The notes under the pieces were generated by a model that did no database searches, was not told the origin of the DNA, and worked only from the letters and a program-made list of their open reading frames with translations. Positions 1 through 13,743 of a DNA stretch of 64,000 nucleotides are shown here, one piece after another. The DNA comes from Setophaga petechia (Eukaryota > Chordata > Aves > Passeriformes > Parulidae), in assembly GCA_024362935.1 (NCBI GenBank), contig JANCRA010000121.1:1407155-1471154 (forward strand). Reading direction: 5' to 3'. Every line of letters starts with the position of its first letter. The first letter of the stretch is position 1. A program made the translations under genes and the position numbers.

Positions 1-985
1 CATCCCATTTTAATTTTACTGAGTCTAACAAAGCATTCCTCTGTTATTTATTCTCACACAGAAAATTACAGGCATTAGCAGGAGGGGAGTTCTAAATGCC
101 AGCAGGGAAAGGAATTCCATCTCATTGGCATGTTTCCTTCAGGAAGATTTCTCTACAGGTGGAAAAAGATGAGTTTCATTGCTGAAGAGGATTGTAAGAC
201 TTAAAGGAGGCAATTACAATTTGACAATAGTCAAAGCTACAAGGAATAGCAAGAAATCAGGGAGCAGTGTTTGTGGGAAATAAAAAGGAGATGCTGATTA
301 GGAATATTTCAGCTAAAATGTTGCTGTAAATCACTTTCAGGGAAAAGGGATTACACATTTGTTTAACAGCTTTATTCTCTGGGTAGTGCTGTACTTTGCA
401 AACCTGTTATGAATGTTTGAGAATGGCTTTTTGTCCATCTCTCACACCTTTCTCACCAATTAATTCCTCAGCTCTTCACAACTCCAGCTGCTCCCTCAGC
501 CCTAAATGTTCAAATATAATATTCAGAATCAAGCACTAACTCATACAAAAAGGTAAGCTCTCTAAAAGGCAGGTATTTAGGGATTACCTAACAGATCAGA
601 TATTATGAAATAATTCTGTGCTGACCACATATCAGACTTGAACAAGAAGAGCTTCATTTTGCACCTCCTGTCTTTGCAATCCCTCCAAAGTCTCTCTGGG
701 CATGGAGAAAGGGCAGGTCCCAGTTCCTTCCACACTCCCACAACCTCCCCTGTCAACATTATTCCTTCCTAAACCAGGGCCAAGCACAGAGATGTGCCCC
801 AAAATCCTGTTTTTGGTCATCACTGCTGAGCCTACACAGGTTATTCCCTGCAGGGCTCATGATCTCCACGGCCAGAGCACTGACAGCATCCCAAAATTTG
901 CTTTAATTGTGCCCCTGTTTCCTGTTTTCCAAGCAGAAAGGCACAGTGAGAAGCTGGGCTGGCACCCTCTTCACTGACCAGCAGA

Positions 986-3900
986 GTCTTCCTAAAATCT
1001 GTGATTCCAGATGCCTAAACTCTTCCTAAAATCTGTGATTCCAGACACCTAAACTCTTCCTAAAATCTGTGATTCCAGACACCTAAAATCCTCTTAAAAT
1101 CCTGTGATTACAGAAACCTAAACTCCTCTTAAAATGCTGTGATTACAGACACATAAACTCCTCTTAAAATCCTGTGTTTCCAGATGCTCAAACTCTTCCT
1201 AAAATCCTCTGATTCCAGACACCTAAACTCTTCTTAAAACCCTGTGATTTCAGACACTTAAACTCTTCTTCCTAAAATCCTGTGATGCAAAACACTTAAA
1301 CTCTTCCTAAAATCCTGTTATTCCAGACACCTAAACTCTTCTTAAAATCCCATGATTCCAGACACTTAAACTGTTCCTAAAATCTTCTGATTCCAGATAC
1401 ATAAATTCTTCTTAAAACCCTGTGATCCAAAACACCTAAACTCTTCCTAAAATCCTCTGATTTTAGGGATTCCAGACACCTAAATTCTTACTAAAATCTG
1501 TGATCCCAGACACTTAAACTCTTCCTAAAATCCTCTGATTCCAAATATCTAAACTCTTCTTCCTAAAATCCTGTGATCCAAAACACGTAAACTCTTCCTA
1601 AAATCCTGTTATTCCAGACACCTAAACTCTTCTTCCAAAAATTCTGTGATCCAAAGCACTTAAATTCTTCCTAAAATCCTGTTTCCAGACACTTAAACTC
1701 CTATTAAAATCCTGTGATCCCAGACACTTAAACTCTTACTAAAATGCTGTGATTGCAGACACTTAAACTCTTCCTAAAATCCCATGATTCCAGACACTTC
1801 AAGTCATCCTAAAATCCTCTGTTTCCAGACACTTAAACTCTTCCTAAAATCCTCTGATCCCAGACACTTAAATTCTTCTTAAAATCCCGGGATTCCAGAC
1901 ACTTAAACTTTTCCTAAAATCCTCTGCTTCCAGTCACATAAATTCTTCCTAAAATCCTGTAATTCCAAATACATAAACTCTTCTTAAAATCCCATGATTC
2001 CAGACACTTCAAGTCTTCCTAAAATCCTCTGATTCCAGTCACATAAATTCTTCTTAAAACCCTGTGATTCCAGAATCCTAAACTCTTCTTCCTAAAACCC
2101 TGTGATCCAAAACACTTCAAGTCTTCCTAAAATCCCCTGATTCCAGACACTTCAACTCTTCCTAAAATCCCATGATTGCAGACACCTAAACTCTTCTTCC
2201 TAAAATCCTGCCATCCCAAACACTTAAATTCTTCTGAAAATCCTGTGACACCAGACACTTAAACTCTTATTAAAATTCTGTGAATGAAGACACTTAAACT
2301 CTGCCTAAAATCCCATGATTCCAGACACTTCAAGTGTTCCTAAAATCCTCTGATTCCTGATGCTTAAATTCTTCCTAAAATCCTGTGATCCTAGACACTT
2401 AAACTCTTCTTCCTAAAATCCTGTGATACAAAACAGTTCAACTCTTCCTAAAATCCTCTGATGCCAGAAACCTAAACTGTTCTTCCTAAAATCCTGCCAT
2501 CCCAAACACTCAAATTCTTCCCACAATCCTGTGATCCCAGACACTTAAACTCTTATAAAAATCTTGTGATTGCAGACACCTAAGCTCCTCCTAAAATCCT
2601 CTGATTCCAGACACCTAAACTCTTCCTAAAATCCTGTGATTCCAGACACATAAACTCTTCCTAGAATCCTGTTATTCCAGACACCTAAACTCTTCTTCTA
2701 TAAATCCTGTGATCTGAAACATTTCAACTCTTCCTAAAATCCTCTGATGCCAAACACTTAAACTTCCTAGAACCCTGTGATGCCAGACACTTAAATTCTT
2801 CTTAAAATCCCATGATTCCAGACACTTCAACTCTTCCTAAAATCCTCTGATTCCAGTCACTTAAACTCTTCTTAAAACCCTGTGATTCCAGAATCCTAAA
2901 CTCTTCTTCCTAAAATCCTGTCATCCCACTCAAATTCTTCCCAAAATCCTGTGATCCCAGACACTTAAACTCTTATAAAAATCTTGTGATGGCAGACACT
3001 TAAATTCTTCCTAAAATCTGTGATTGCAGACACCTAAACTCCTCTTAAAATCCTGTGTTTCCAGACACATAAATTCTTCCTAAAACCCTGTGATTGCAGA
3101 CACCTAAACTCCTCCTAAAATCCTGTGATTCCAGACACCTAAACTCTTCCTAAAATCCTCTGATTCCAGACACATAAAATCCTCTTAAAATCCTGTGATT
3201 CCAGACATCTAAAGTCTTCCTAAAACCCTGTGATTGCAGACACTTAAGCTCCTTCTAAAATCATGTGATTCCAGACACTTAAATTCTTCCTAAAATTTGG
3301 TGATTCCAGACACTTCCACACTTCCTAAAATCCTTTGATCCGGAACACTTAAAGTCTTCCTAAAATCTGCGATTCCAGACACCTAAACTCTTCTTCCATA
3401 AATCCTGTGATCTGAAACATTTAAACTCTTCCTAAAATCCTCTGATGCCAAACACTTAAACTTCCTGGAACCCTGTGATGCCAGACACTTCAATTCTTCT
3501 TAAAATCCCATGATTCCAGACACTTCAACTCTTCCTAAAATCCTCTGATTCCAGTCACTTAAACTCTTCTTAAAACCCTGTGATTCCAGAATCCTAAACT
3601 CTTCTTCCTAAAATCCTGCCATCCCACTCAAATTCTTCCCAAAATCCTGTGATCCCAGACACTGAAACTCTTATTAAAATCTTGTGATTGCAGACACCTA
3701 AATTCTTCCTAAAATCTGTGTTTGCAGACACCTAAACTCCTCTTAAAATCCTGTGTTTCCAGACACATAAATTCTTCCTAAAACCCTGTGATTGCAGACA
3801 CCTAAACTCCTCCTAAAATCCTGTGATTCCAGACACATAAACTCTTCCTAAAATCCTCTGATTCCAGACACATAAACTCTTCCTAGAATCTCATGATTCC

Positions 3901-6600
3901 AGACACTTAAAATCCTCTTAAAATCCTGTGATTCCAGACACCTAAAATCTTCCTAAAACCCCGTGATTGCAGATGCCTAAACTCCTCCTAAAATCACGTG
4001 ATTCCAGACACTTAAACTCTTCCTAAAATCTGTGATTCCAGACACCTAAACTCTTCTTCCATAAATCCTGTGATCTGAAACATTTAAACTCTTCCTAAAA
4101 TCCTCTGATGCCAAACACTTAAACTTCCTGGAACCCTGTGATGCCAGACACTTCAATTCTTCTTAAAATCCCATGATTCCAGGCACTTCAACTCTTCCTA
4201 AAATCCTCTGATTCCAGTCACTTAAACTCTTCTTAAAACCCTGTGATTCCAGAATCCTAAACTCTTCTTCCTAAAATCCTGTCATCCCACTCAAATTCTT
4301 CCCAAAATCCTGTGATCCCAGACACTTAAACTCTTATAAAAATCTTGTGATTGCAGACACTTAAATTCTTCCTAAAATCTGTGATTGCAGACACCTAAAC
4401 TCCTCTTAAAATCCTGTGTTTCCAGACACATAAATTCTTCCTAAAATCTGTGATTGCAGACACCTAAACTCCTCTTAAAATCCTGTGATTCCAGACACTT
4501 AAATTCTTCCTAAAATCTGAGATTGCAGACACCTAAACTCTTCCTAAAATCCTCTGATTCCAGACACCTAAACTCCTCCTAAAATCCTGTGATTCCAGAC
4601 ACTTAAACTCTACCTATAATCTCATTATTCCAGACACTTAAAATCCTCTTAAAATCCTGTGATTCCAGACATCTAAAGTCTTCCTAAAACCCTGTGATTG
4701 CAGACACCTAAGCTCCTTCTAAAATCACGTGATTCCAGACACTTAAATTCTTCCTAAAATTGTGTGATACCAGACACTTCCACACTTCCTAAAATCCTGT
4801 GATCCTAGACACTTAAACTCTTCCTAAAATCTGCGATTCCAGACACCTAAACTCTTCTTCCATAAATCCTGTGATCTGAAACATTTAAACTCTTCCTAAA
4901 ATCCTCTGATGCCAAACACTTAAACTTCCTGGAACCCTGTGATGCCAGACACTTCAATTCTTCTTAAAATCCCATGATTCCAGACACTTCAACTCTTCCT
5001 AAAATCCTCTGATTCCAGTCACTTCAACTCTTCTTACAACCCTGTGATTCCAGAATCCTAAACTCTTCTTCCTAAAATCCTGCCATCCCACTCAAATTCT
5101 TCCCAAAATCCTGTGATCCCAGACACTGAAACTCTTATTAAAATCTTGTGATTGCAGACACCTAAATTCTTCCTAAAATCTGTGATTGCAGACACCTAAA
5201 CTCCTCTTAAAATCCTGTGATTCCAGACACCTAAACTCTTCCTAAAATCCTGTGTTTCCAGACACATAAATTCTTCCTAAAATCACGTGATTCCAGACAC
5301 TTAAACTCTTCCTAAAATCCTCTGATTCCAGACACCTAAACTCTTCCTAAAATCCTCTGATTCCAGACACATAAACTCTTCCTAAAATCCTCTGATTCCA
5401 GACACATAAACTCTTCCTAGAATCTCATGATTCCAGACACTTAAAATCCTCTTAAAATCCTGTGATTCCAGACACCTAAAATCTTCCTAAAACCCCGTGA
5501 TTGCAGATGCCTAAACTCCTCCTAAAATCACGTGATTCCAGACACTTAAACTCTTCCTAAAATCTGTGATTCCAGACACCTAAACTCTTCTTCCAAAAAT
5601 CCTGTGATCTGAAACATTTAAACTCTTCCTAAAATCCTCTGATGCCAAACACTTAAACTTCCTGGAACCCTGTGATGCCAGACACTTCAATTCTTCTTAA
5701 AATCCCATGATTCCAGGCACTTCAACTCTTCCTAAAATCCTCTGATTCCAGTCACTTCAACTCTTCTTAAAACCCTGTGATTCCAGACACCTAAACTCTT
5801 CTTCCTAAAACCCTGTGATCCCAAACACTCAAATTCTTCCCAAAATCTGTGATCCCAGACACTTAAACTCTTATAAAAATCTTGTGATGGCAGACACCTA
5901 AATTCTTCCTAAAATCCTGTGATTCCAGACACCTAAACTCCTCTATAAATCCTGTGATTCCAGACACATAAATTCTTCCTAAAACCCTGTGATTGCAGAC
6001 ACCAAAACTCCTCCTAAAATCCTGTGATTCCAGACACCTAAACTCTTCCTAAAATCCTCTGATTCCAGACACATAAAATCCTCTTAAAATCCTGTGATTC
6101 CAGACATCTAAAATCTTCCTAAAACCCCGTGATTGCAGACACTTAAGCTCCTTCTAAAATCATGTGATTCCAGACACTTAAACTCTTCCTAAAATCCTCT
6201 GATACCAGACACATAAACTCTTTCTAGAATCTCATGATTCCAGACACTTAATTCCTCTTAAAATCACGTGATTCCAGACACTTAAATTCTTCCTAAAATT
6301 GTGTGATACCAGACACTTCCACACTTTTTAAAATCCTGGGATCCTAGACACTTAAACTCTTCCTAGAATCCTGTGATTCCAGACACTTAAACTCTTCCTA
6401 AAATCCTCTGATTCCAGACACATAAACTCTTCTTAAAACCCTGTGATTCCAGACACCTAAACTCTTCCTAAAATCCTCTGATTCCAGACACATAAACTCT
6501 TCCTAGGATCTCATGATTCCAGACACTTAAAATCCTCTTAAAACCCTGTGATTCCAAACACTTAAACACTTCCTAGAATCCTATGGTTCCAGCCACTTGA
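986..6600 (+). repeat. 5.6 kb minisatellite, 34-36 bp unit, with higher-order structure
   Basis: Roughly 160 tandem copies of a unit of the form CTTCCTAAAATCCTGTGATT-CCAGACACTTAAACT. Unit variants differ at fixed places (CTGTGATT, CTCTGATT, CCATGATT; ACACTTAA, ACACCTAA, ACACATAA). A distinctive block of variants recurs, starting with TTCTTCCATAAATCCTGTGA followed by CTGAAACATTT and then the rare CTTCCTGGAACC unit. It appears near 2692, 3390, 4051, 4853 and 5587, giving higher-order periods of about 660-800 bp. No reading frame is sustained because the unit length varies. The tract is intronic. Confidence 0.95.
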
Positions 6601-7170
6601 TCTCCTCTGCATCCAGCCTAATTTCAAATCAAATTTCCCAGGATTTTCAGCCCAGAGCAGGGCCCTGCAGAGCTGTCCCTGCTCAGTCCTTGGAGCTCCA
6701 GAGCCAGCTCAGACCCCAGGGAATTCAGCTCCCCCCCTTGCTCCAGGAACAATGTAAAAATAGGGTCAGCACTGAAATATTTTCCTGGAAAATTAAATAT
6801 TTTGCTGGTATTTCTAATTTTAGACTTTCACTTTTGGGTTGTTACCTGCCTGGAGATGATGGTGGTGAAATCCCAGCGTGGATTTGGGTCAGGGCAGGGT
6901 CTCACCCCTGGAATTTTGTTGGAATGAACTGATTATTTCAGGTTGATTACTTTGTTTGCTCAGCTTGATTTCCTGATATGAAGTCTGTCTGGGTTCAGGC
7001 CTGCAGTTCAAAAGCTTGGGAAGTATTTTTGGTGAACTCTGCTCCCTCCCATATTTCTAAAAGATCTTTTCACTACTCCCCTTGGTGCTTATCTCCTTCC
7101 AGCTGTATAATATTCTTTCCTCCTGTCTCCCTGAATTGTAATGAAGGATAAAATGAAGGTTTTTAAGAAA

Positions 7171-7326
7171 AGTTTAAGTGTCTGGAATCATAGGATTTTA
7201 ATATTTAAAGTGTCTAGAATCACTTGATTTTAAGATTTTAAGTGTCTGGAATCATGGGATTTTAAGAAGATTTTAAGTGTCTGGAGTCACAGGATTTAAA
7301 GAAGAATTAAAGTGTCTGGAATCACT
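7171..7326 (-). repeat. Inverted outlier copies of the 35-bp minisatellite
   Basis: Four to five degenerate units of AGTGTCTGGAATCA-AGGATTTTAA lie here. They are the reverse complement of the main array unit (TGATTCCAGACACT), about 570 bp beyond its end. They show that one array segment was inverted or that the family once extended further. Confidence 0.88.
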
Positions 7327-10300
7327 TTGCATTACACTCCCTGATAACCAGAAGGCCCCTCCTAAAATTACAAATATTTGCATCTGTTTCTAAAGAATGT
7401 GAGCAGAAAGATCACTCACCTTCAGCAAAAAGTTTTCACAAAACTGAATAGAGCGGCAGCTGTAAAGCCAAAAGTGACCTAAAAGTTTAAAGAATGAGCA
7501 AAGTTGTGAATTAAAGCAGAAATTCAAACTCAGCAGTTGATAGATTAAAAAGAACAAGGCTGTGGACTGCAGAAACACCATTGGCTACATAAAGAACACG
7601 AAAAAAATACAGAAAATTTATGAGTTTAAATTTTTTTATCCTAGAAAGCAGCTGCCAACACTAAAAACTCCCATCGTGGCACAGTTCTTGGGATTCCCAA
7701 GACCTCTGAAAAAAGCCCTCAAAGGATTTAAGGAAAAGCAAATCACAAAGAATTGAAGTGATCTCAGTGGTCTCAATCACAGCATTCCAAGGAAAATCAA
7801 AGTTTGGACTCCCTGCTGTGCCCTTTCTCAGTCACTCCCTCTCCTTCATTCCCAATATTCCCAATAATGATTTAAAGAAAGTCACAATTCTCTCCAAGAT
7901 TTCTTTTCTTCCTGATTTTCACAATTTTCCTCAGTTGGGATTTCTATATAATGACATAAACCTTTAGCTTAAAATAAAATGGGATTTTAATAAACACAGG
8001 ATTGTTGAATATGAGATATCAAATTCTTACAACTTAGACCAGAATGAAACCTGATTTAAAGAAACATCCAAAACAAAGCAAAAAGGAAGGAAATCTCCAA
8101 AACCAAATTCCCAGTGCTTATGAGGAACATGTTTGAGGTGAGGAATGCTAAAATTTGATTTAGATGAATGAATTCAGAGGGAATATTTGGCTGAATTCCA
8201 TGAACCTCCCAGAAATGAGTGGTGGGGAGGGTACCTCACACTCTGGGGTATTTTGCAGGCTCCTCCCAGGCTTCTCCCAGCAGTTTGAATTTACAAAGTA
8301 ATGAACTGGACAAATAATTTCCACTGGCAGGTCTGATCAGGATTTATCTCCCACCAGGAGCAAAGTGAGGTCAGAGCAGCCCAAATCTCTTCTGGAGGAC
8401 AAAAGGGGAGCCAAAGCTCCAGGGATTTGTCAGGGGCAGAGCTGGAAGAGGGTGAGATATCCAAGAGGATCCCAGGACGTGCCTGATCTCACAGAAGTGG
8501 ATAGAAATCCCCTCCAGCCTAAATTTGCCTGTGATGATAAAACTCCAAGCTGGCTCCTCCTTGTTTTTAATAACTGTGAAGAATTGAATGGCTTTGAAAA
8601 ATTCAGAGCTTCCATTGTTCTCCTCTGTAATCACTGAAGAAATTGTGGATTATGCATCTCTGGCATCTTTTTGTCCCTCTGGAGGTTGAGATGAGTGTCC
8701 AGCATGCATTGGCCATGGATTGGCTGCTCCTCTCTCCCTGGGACAGGCTCCCTGTGATTCCAGCTGCCAGCAAAAACCCAGCTACAAACAATTGCTGAAT
8801 TGTCATTGTTATCATTATTATCATTATTATCATCACAACTGTGTCTAACAGGACTTCCAGCCTTAAACAACACCAAGGTTGACAACTTTGATTCCCCATT
8901 TCTGACTGCTGCAGACCAATGTGAGCTGGGGGAAGAGAGAGAGAGAGAAAGAGGGGGACTTCCCCTAAAAAAAAAAGAAAAAGAAAATCCATCTGACTGT
9001 GGCAGAGCTGCCAGGCACCACCAGAACAAAAAAAGATTCAAAGATTTATGAGTCAGCCACTCCAATTAAATTGTGCTGGCACTTTTTTTAACCAGCCATT
9101 AGCTTCTTCTTTTTTTTTTTTTTTTTTTTTTTTTGCAACCTTGCATAAGTATTAATTTATTACACTTAGATTCTCCAGAGTGGGAAAAACCCCCATCCAT
9201 TTTCATCGTTTTCCAATTCTGTTTCCATTAATCTCCTTTTCCAGTGGGAAGACAACAAATTAGCCCCTTTTTCAGATGTTAAGTGCAGCAATGAGTCTCT
9301 AGCTGCCAATAGGGCTGTGACAGATGCCATGAAAAAGTGCAGAAGAGTCCAAAGCCAAAGGTTTGGAGGCAGTCAAAGGTTCTTGTCTGGCCAAAAATCT
9401 GCTTCAAAGGCAGCAGCCACAACTCCACAGCTGTGAAGGGGAGGAGGCTTTGCTTGGCATTTTAAGGAAAATGTTCTTCTCCCACCATGAATCAAGGGCT
9501 GAATCTCCTCCTTAAGACACTCCCATCACAACTAAATCAGGATTTTAAACCCCTCATAATTAGTCAAGATCCAAGGTTTGAGACACAAAACATGAATTTT
9601 AACCTTGCTACATCTTCCTTTACACTCCAAAGGGATATAAAATACCCATCAAGCATTCAAAAGACACCAGAGATAGAAATTCAGTCCAAAACCCTCCCCT
9701 CCCAGGGTGGATCCAAGGGTTAATGCACAGCTTTAATCCAAAGCTTTCCCAAAGCTGTGGAGCAGGACTCAGTCTCTGGTGGCCTCTGCATTGGGACCCT
9801 AAAGGGCTGAATTGAGCTGTGCTGTGCCTGTCAGCTCCTTAATGGCCTCAGAGAAGAAGCAATTAAGGCTCTAATTAAGAGGCAAATGGAAGGTTAGAAG
9901 CAGATGAATGTTTATAATCCAGATAAAGTGCCCACACTGGAAGTTTTGGCTTTGCAAGATCTGAGGTGACTTCTCAGCCATGAGAGGAGGAAGGGTGGAT
10001 CCGTGTGGGGTGTCCTTCCCTCAGGAAATCTGTCCTGCAGAGGGATGGAAAGAGCCATTCCACAGGGACAGACCCAGCAAACCTGGAATATTTCACTGCA
10101 CAAACTGTCCATGGCAAATAGAGACACTGGAATGGACAAAATTTCTCAGTCCGTGGAAATTCTCCTTCTTCTTTTGCCCTTCCTTGGGTTCTGAGTCCAT
10201 CCATCCCACCACTCCTTCCATCTATCACCTGTGGTTTGATGCTTAATCTGTCATCAAGAAAGGAACCAAAAGCCAAAATTCCAGCAGGTGTAGCAGGTCC

Positions 10301-11015
10301 ATTACAAATATGGGCAAAGAATTCCATTGGAAAGGTAACAGAACTGGAGCAGAGATTTCTGAAAACACAGATCTCAGGGCTGATTCTTTTTATGGCAGCC
10401 AGGACAGAGATCACACCTCTCCTAAACCTCTTTTCATTATATTCTATAAATATCACACCCAGCAGAACAGAGTAATGTAGTAAGAAAAAAAAAAATTAAA
10501 ACATTTCCAGGAGTTCCCCTGGAATTTTTTTTTGTGCAGATTAAACTCTTTCACTTCTTGCTGGCAGGACCCAGGAGACAGAATCCTAATATTTCAAAGT
10601 AGTTTTCTGAAGAGTCTCTGATGGGGAAAAGGCACCAGTCAAGCTTTACTGATGCCTACAAAGTGACCAGAATCCAATGCACAGAAAGCTTTAAATAATC
10701 AGAGCAATTTCTGCCCAGGGGCTGCAGCACAGCCAGGGCACGAGGGGCTGGGGCTGTTGAAGCCTCGTTCTTCAGCCAGCTCTGATCTCCAGATTTACCC
10801 ACTGGGACATGGGAACAGCCTGAGGGCAGCACAAATTGAGCCTGATCATCCTTCAGGGGCTGAAACAAATCCCCAGGGATGCAACAGCAGCCAAGACAGA
10901 GGTGGAAATTCTTGGATGATTTGCACCGAGGGTAAAGGGGAGCTGTGGGACTGAGGAAAAATGGGAAAGAATTAAAAGGAAGAAGAAGAAAAGGAAAAAA
11001 AAAGGAGGAGAATAG

Positions 11016-11238
11016 GGTTAGATGGGATATTAGGAATGAATTTGTTCCCTGGCAGGGTGGGCAGGGGCTGGCACAGGGTGCCCAGAGCAGCTGGGGCTGC
11101 CCCTGGATCCCTGGCAGTGCCCAGGGCCAGGCTGGACACTGGGGACAGTGGGAGGTGTCCCTGCCATGGCAGGGGTGGCACTGGGTGATCCCTAAACCCC
11201 TCCCAACCCAAACCACTCTGGGATTCTGGGATTCTCTG
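11016..11238 (+). mobile_element. CR1 LINE 3' fragment
   Basis: A truncated chicken-repeat-1 non-LTR retrotransposon in sense orientation. It carries the hallmark 3' segment (GGATCCCTGGCAGTGCCCAG, CCAGGCTGGACACTGG, CCATGGCAGGGGTGGCACTG) and ends near the typical GGGATTCT tail. No ORF2 remains. Overlapping open frames are repeat-derived. Confidence 0.9.
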
Positions 11239-11429
11239 GCTGCTTTTCTGTTTGAACCTGGGATTCCTTCTCCCCTCTGAGCACTTTTCCCATCCTTTGC
11301 CCAACCCTCACACCAGGCAAACCTCGTGCCATGGCTGTTGTGGTTTGGGCCCATCCCATTCCTGGCCTGGGGCATTGTCCTGGGAACTTGGGAAAATCCC
11401 TTGGAGACCTGGATTGTGCCTCAGTCCCT

Positions 11430-11680
11430 GTCCCTTGGGCAGTGCCAGGACACAGGGAATGGCTCCAGTGCCAGAGGGCAGGGCTGGGTGGGAGATTGGG
11501 GAAAAATCCTTCCCTGGGAGGGTGGGGATGGCCCTGGATCCCTGGCAGTGCCCAAGGCCAGGCTGGAGCACCCTGGCACAGTGGGAGGTGTCCCTGCCAT
11601 GGCAGGGGTGGCACTGGGTGACCTTCAGGGCCTCTTCCAACCCAAACCATTCCATGATTGTGCAATATTTCATCAATATC
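11430..11680 (+). mobile_element. CR1 LINE 3' fragment
   Basis: A second sense-oriented CR1 tail, starting near GACACAGGGAATGGCTCCAG. It runs through the GGATCCCTGGCAGTGCCCAA and CCATGGCAGGGGTGGCACTG blocks to an ATTCCATGATT tail. It lies about 190 bp after the previous CR1 copy in the same orientation. Confidence 0.88.
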
Positions 11681-13743
11681 ATCCGTGTCAGGTAACCAGG
11701 CCCCTCTCTCCCCCCTCAGCACACCCTCAGTGTCCCCCAGGCACCTGGGAGAGGTGAGGCCACCAAAATGTGTGCACTGTCCTTCAGGGATGCAGGAGGG
11801 ACCCCATGGAGCCCCCAGAGCTCCAGGCAGTGCTGAGGCAGCTGGAGTAGCATCCTTCAGCCTCATTCCCCAAAATTGCAGGGGATATCAGCATCCCCAG
11901 GCTGATGCCAGGATCCCCAGCACAGGGATGTCACAGGGAGAGCAGTTCCCTTCAGCCAGACACCTTCCAGGTGAACACAGCACCACAAACCTTATCTGCA
12001 CTATTCTACTTACTGCAGGACTGGAGGAGATAAGGGGAAAATCCATTTTAAAGCAATTTCATGGAGGATGGCCATAACTTACTCAAATGGACAAAATACA
12101 CAACATAACCTGTAGGTTGTTTGGACAAAAGGAGAAGAAAAAAGCAGGAGGAGCAGGTGTAGTGGCACAAAAATGGCACTTAGTGTGCAACTGGGGCCAT
12201 GAAAGCCAAGAAAATGCAGGTTGTGCTATTAATCCATGCTGGCATTTTATAATATGTGTTATAGAGTGTTTAGCATGAGACCCCGTGGCATCACACAGGA
12301 AGGAAATGATGAAACCATGCTGATATAAAGAGGATATTCCACACAGGTGGTGGCATTAGGCAGCAACTGTGTTTTCCATAGATGCCGTGTAATTACAGTC
12401 AGCTCAGGCTGGGAAATCTTGTAAAAAAGTATTATTTGTGCTGGGGTAGTTCCCTTCTGTGCTCCAGGCTGTAAAATCTTGCTTTTTTTCCATTATTGTG
12501 AGCCCAAAAGCTTGGTGTTAAAGAGACCCTGGGAACAGTTGGATCTGTCAAGGAAGAAATGTGATTTTCTCAGTGAGTTTTGAGCCACAGATTGCTGGAA
12601 AAGCAATCTGAGTTCATAAGATTGCAATAGTGGGCTGAGGCCACTCCAAAACACATGGTCACTCAAATCCCAGGCAAAATGAATAACAAGGTCCTCTAAC
12701 TCTTTTTGTGGATGTGTGGGAGGAAAGGTTGGAGGAAAACAGAGGGATTGATATAAATCAAAGCTCACTTGCTAACACAGAGCACCTCGTGGTTGTCATT
12801 TGGGTTAAGGTTTAATATCAACCAATTCCTCCACTGTAGACTCAGAGACCAATAATTGTGCTGAGAAATGAAGTATCTGCTCAATATAAAGCATTTTCAG
12901 TACAGATTATTGCTTATCTTCTTTTCCTACCAGTTTAAAAGTTGGACAAATCGGTCAAGGAGGAGAAAATGAAAATTTGCTGGTGCAGAAGGGTTTGTTT
13001 GAGGCACAAAAGCATTTTGATGGTAAAACACAGCCTTTTGGAAGGCATTGCTGCTGCCCAGAGGACACTTTTTTGTCTCAAAATGCCAAGATCCTGAGTT
13101 GGAGCAGTTTTCAGAGCATGTGAGAGCACTTGTGTTCACTAAATCAGCAGAAAGATTTGTTGTTTTGAGTCAAGTCTAACCACGTCATCACCAGGGATTT
13201 TGCATAATCACTGCACTGAGATTTCACATCCAGACCAAAAGATATCCCACTAAATCTCTCTCAGATATTCTATTTATTAGGGGTTGGTGCAGGTTTTCTA
13301 CTTCCTCCCCTCTGTCTCCTGCCAGAACAATGGAATGAAAGACCATTTGATGATGAAAAAAAATGTGAGCAGTACTTCAAGTTCTGAATTTGAACGCCCA
13401 AATTTCACACAATGAGCTTTTCTCCCACATTGGAATGAGATTCTGAGGAGGGGAAATGCTCAGATCTCAGTCTTTTGGCCTTGCTTGGCTTTGGGTTGAT
13501 CCCACAGAGAGAAAGCAATGACAAGCCCAGCACGGGTGCCATGCTCCAAAAAGCAGGATGGGAAGGAAAGAGAGGAGATACTCCAAAAAGCAGGATGAGA
13601 AGGAGAGAGAGGAGCAGAGGGGCTGCAGGTTCAGAGGTAGAACCTGCTTCAAACAAGAACAGAACCTTTCAGCATCAACCCAACATTGCTGCCTCTGCCC
13701 TCCAGCTGCTCCTGCTGCTGTGGGCACGTGCTGAGTTATCCTT

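Noticed and set aside
986..6600. CRISPR-like regularly repeated array
   Set aside because: Units are contiguous variants with no unique spacers and no cas genes, in a vertebrate intron.
10656..11866. 239- and 224-codon open frames on the - strand
   Set aside because: They run antisense through two CR1 tails. Proline/glycine-rich content comes from CR1 GC-rich sequence.
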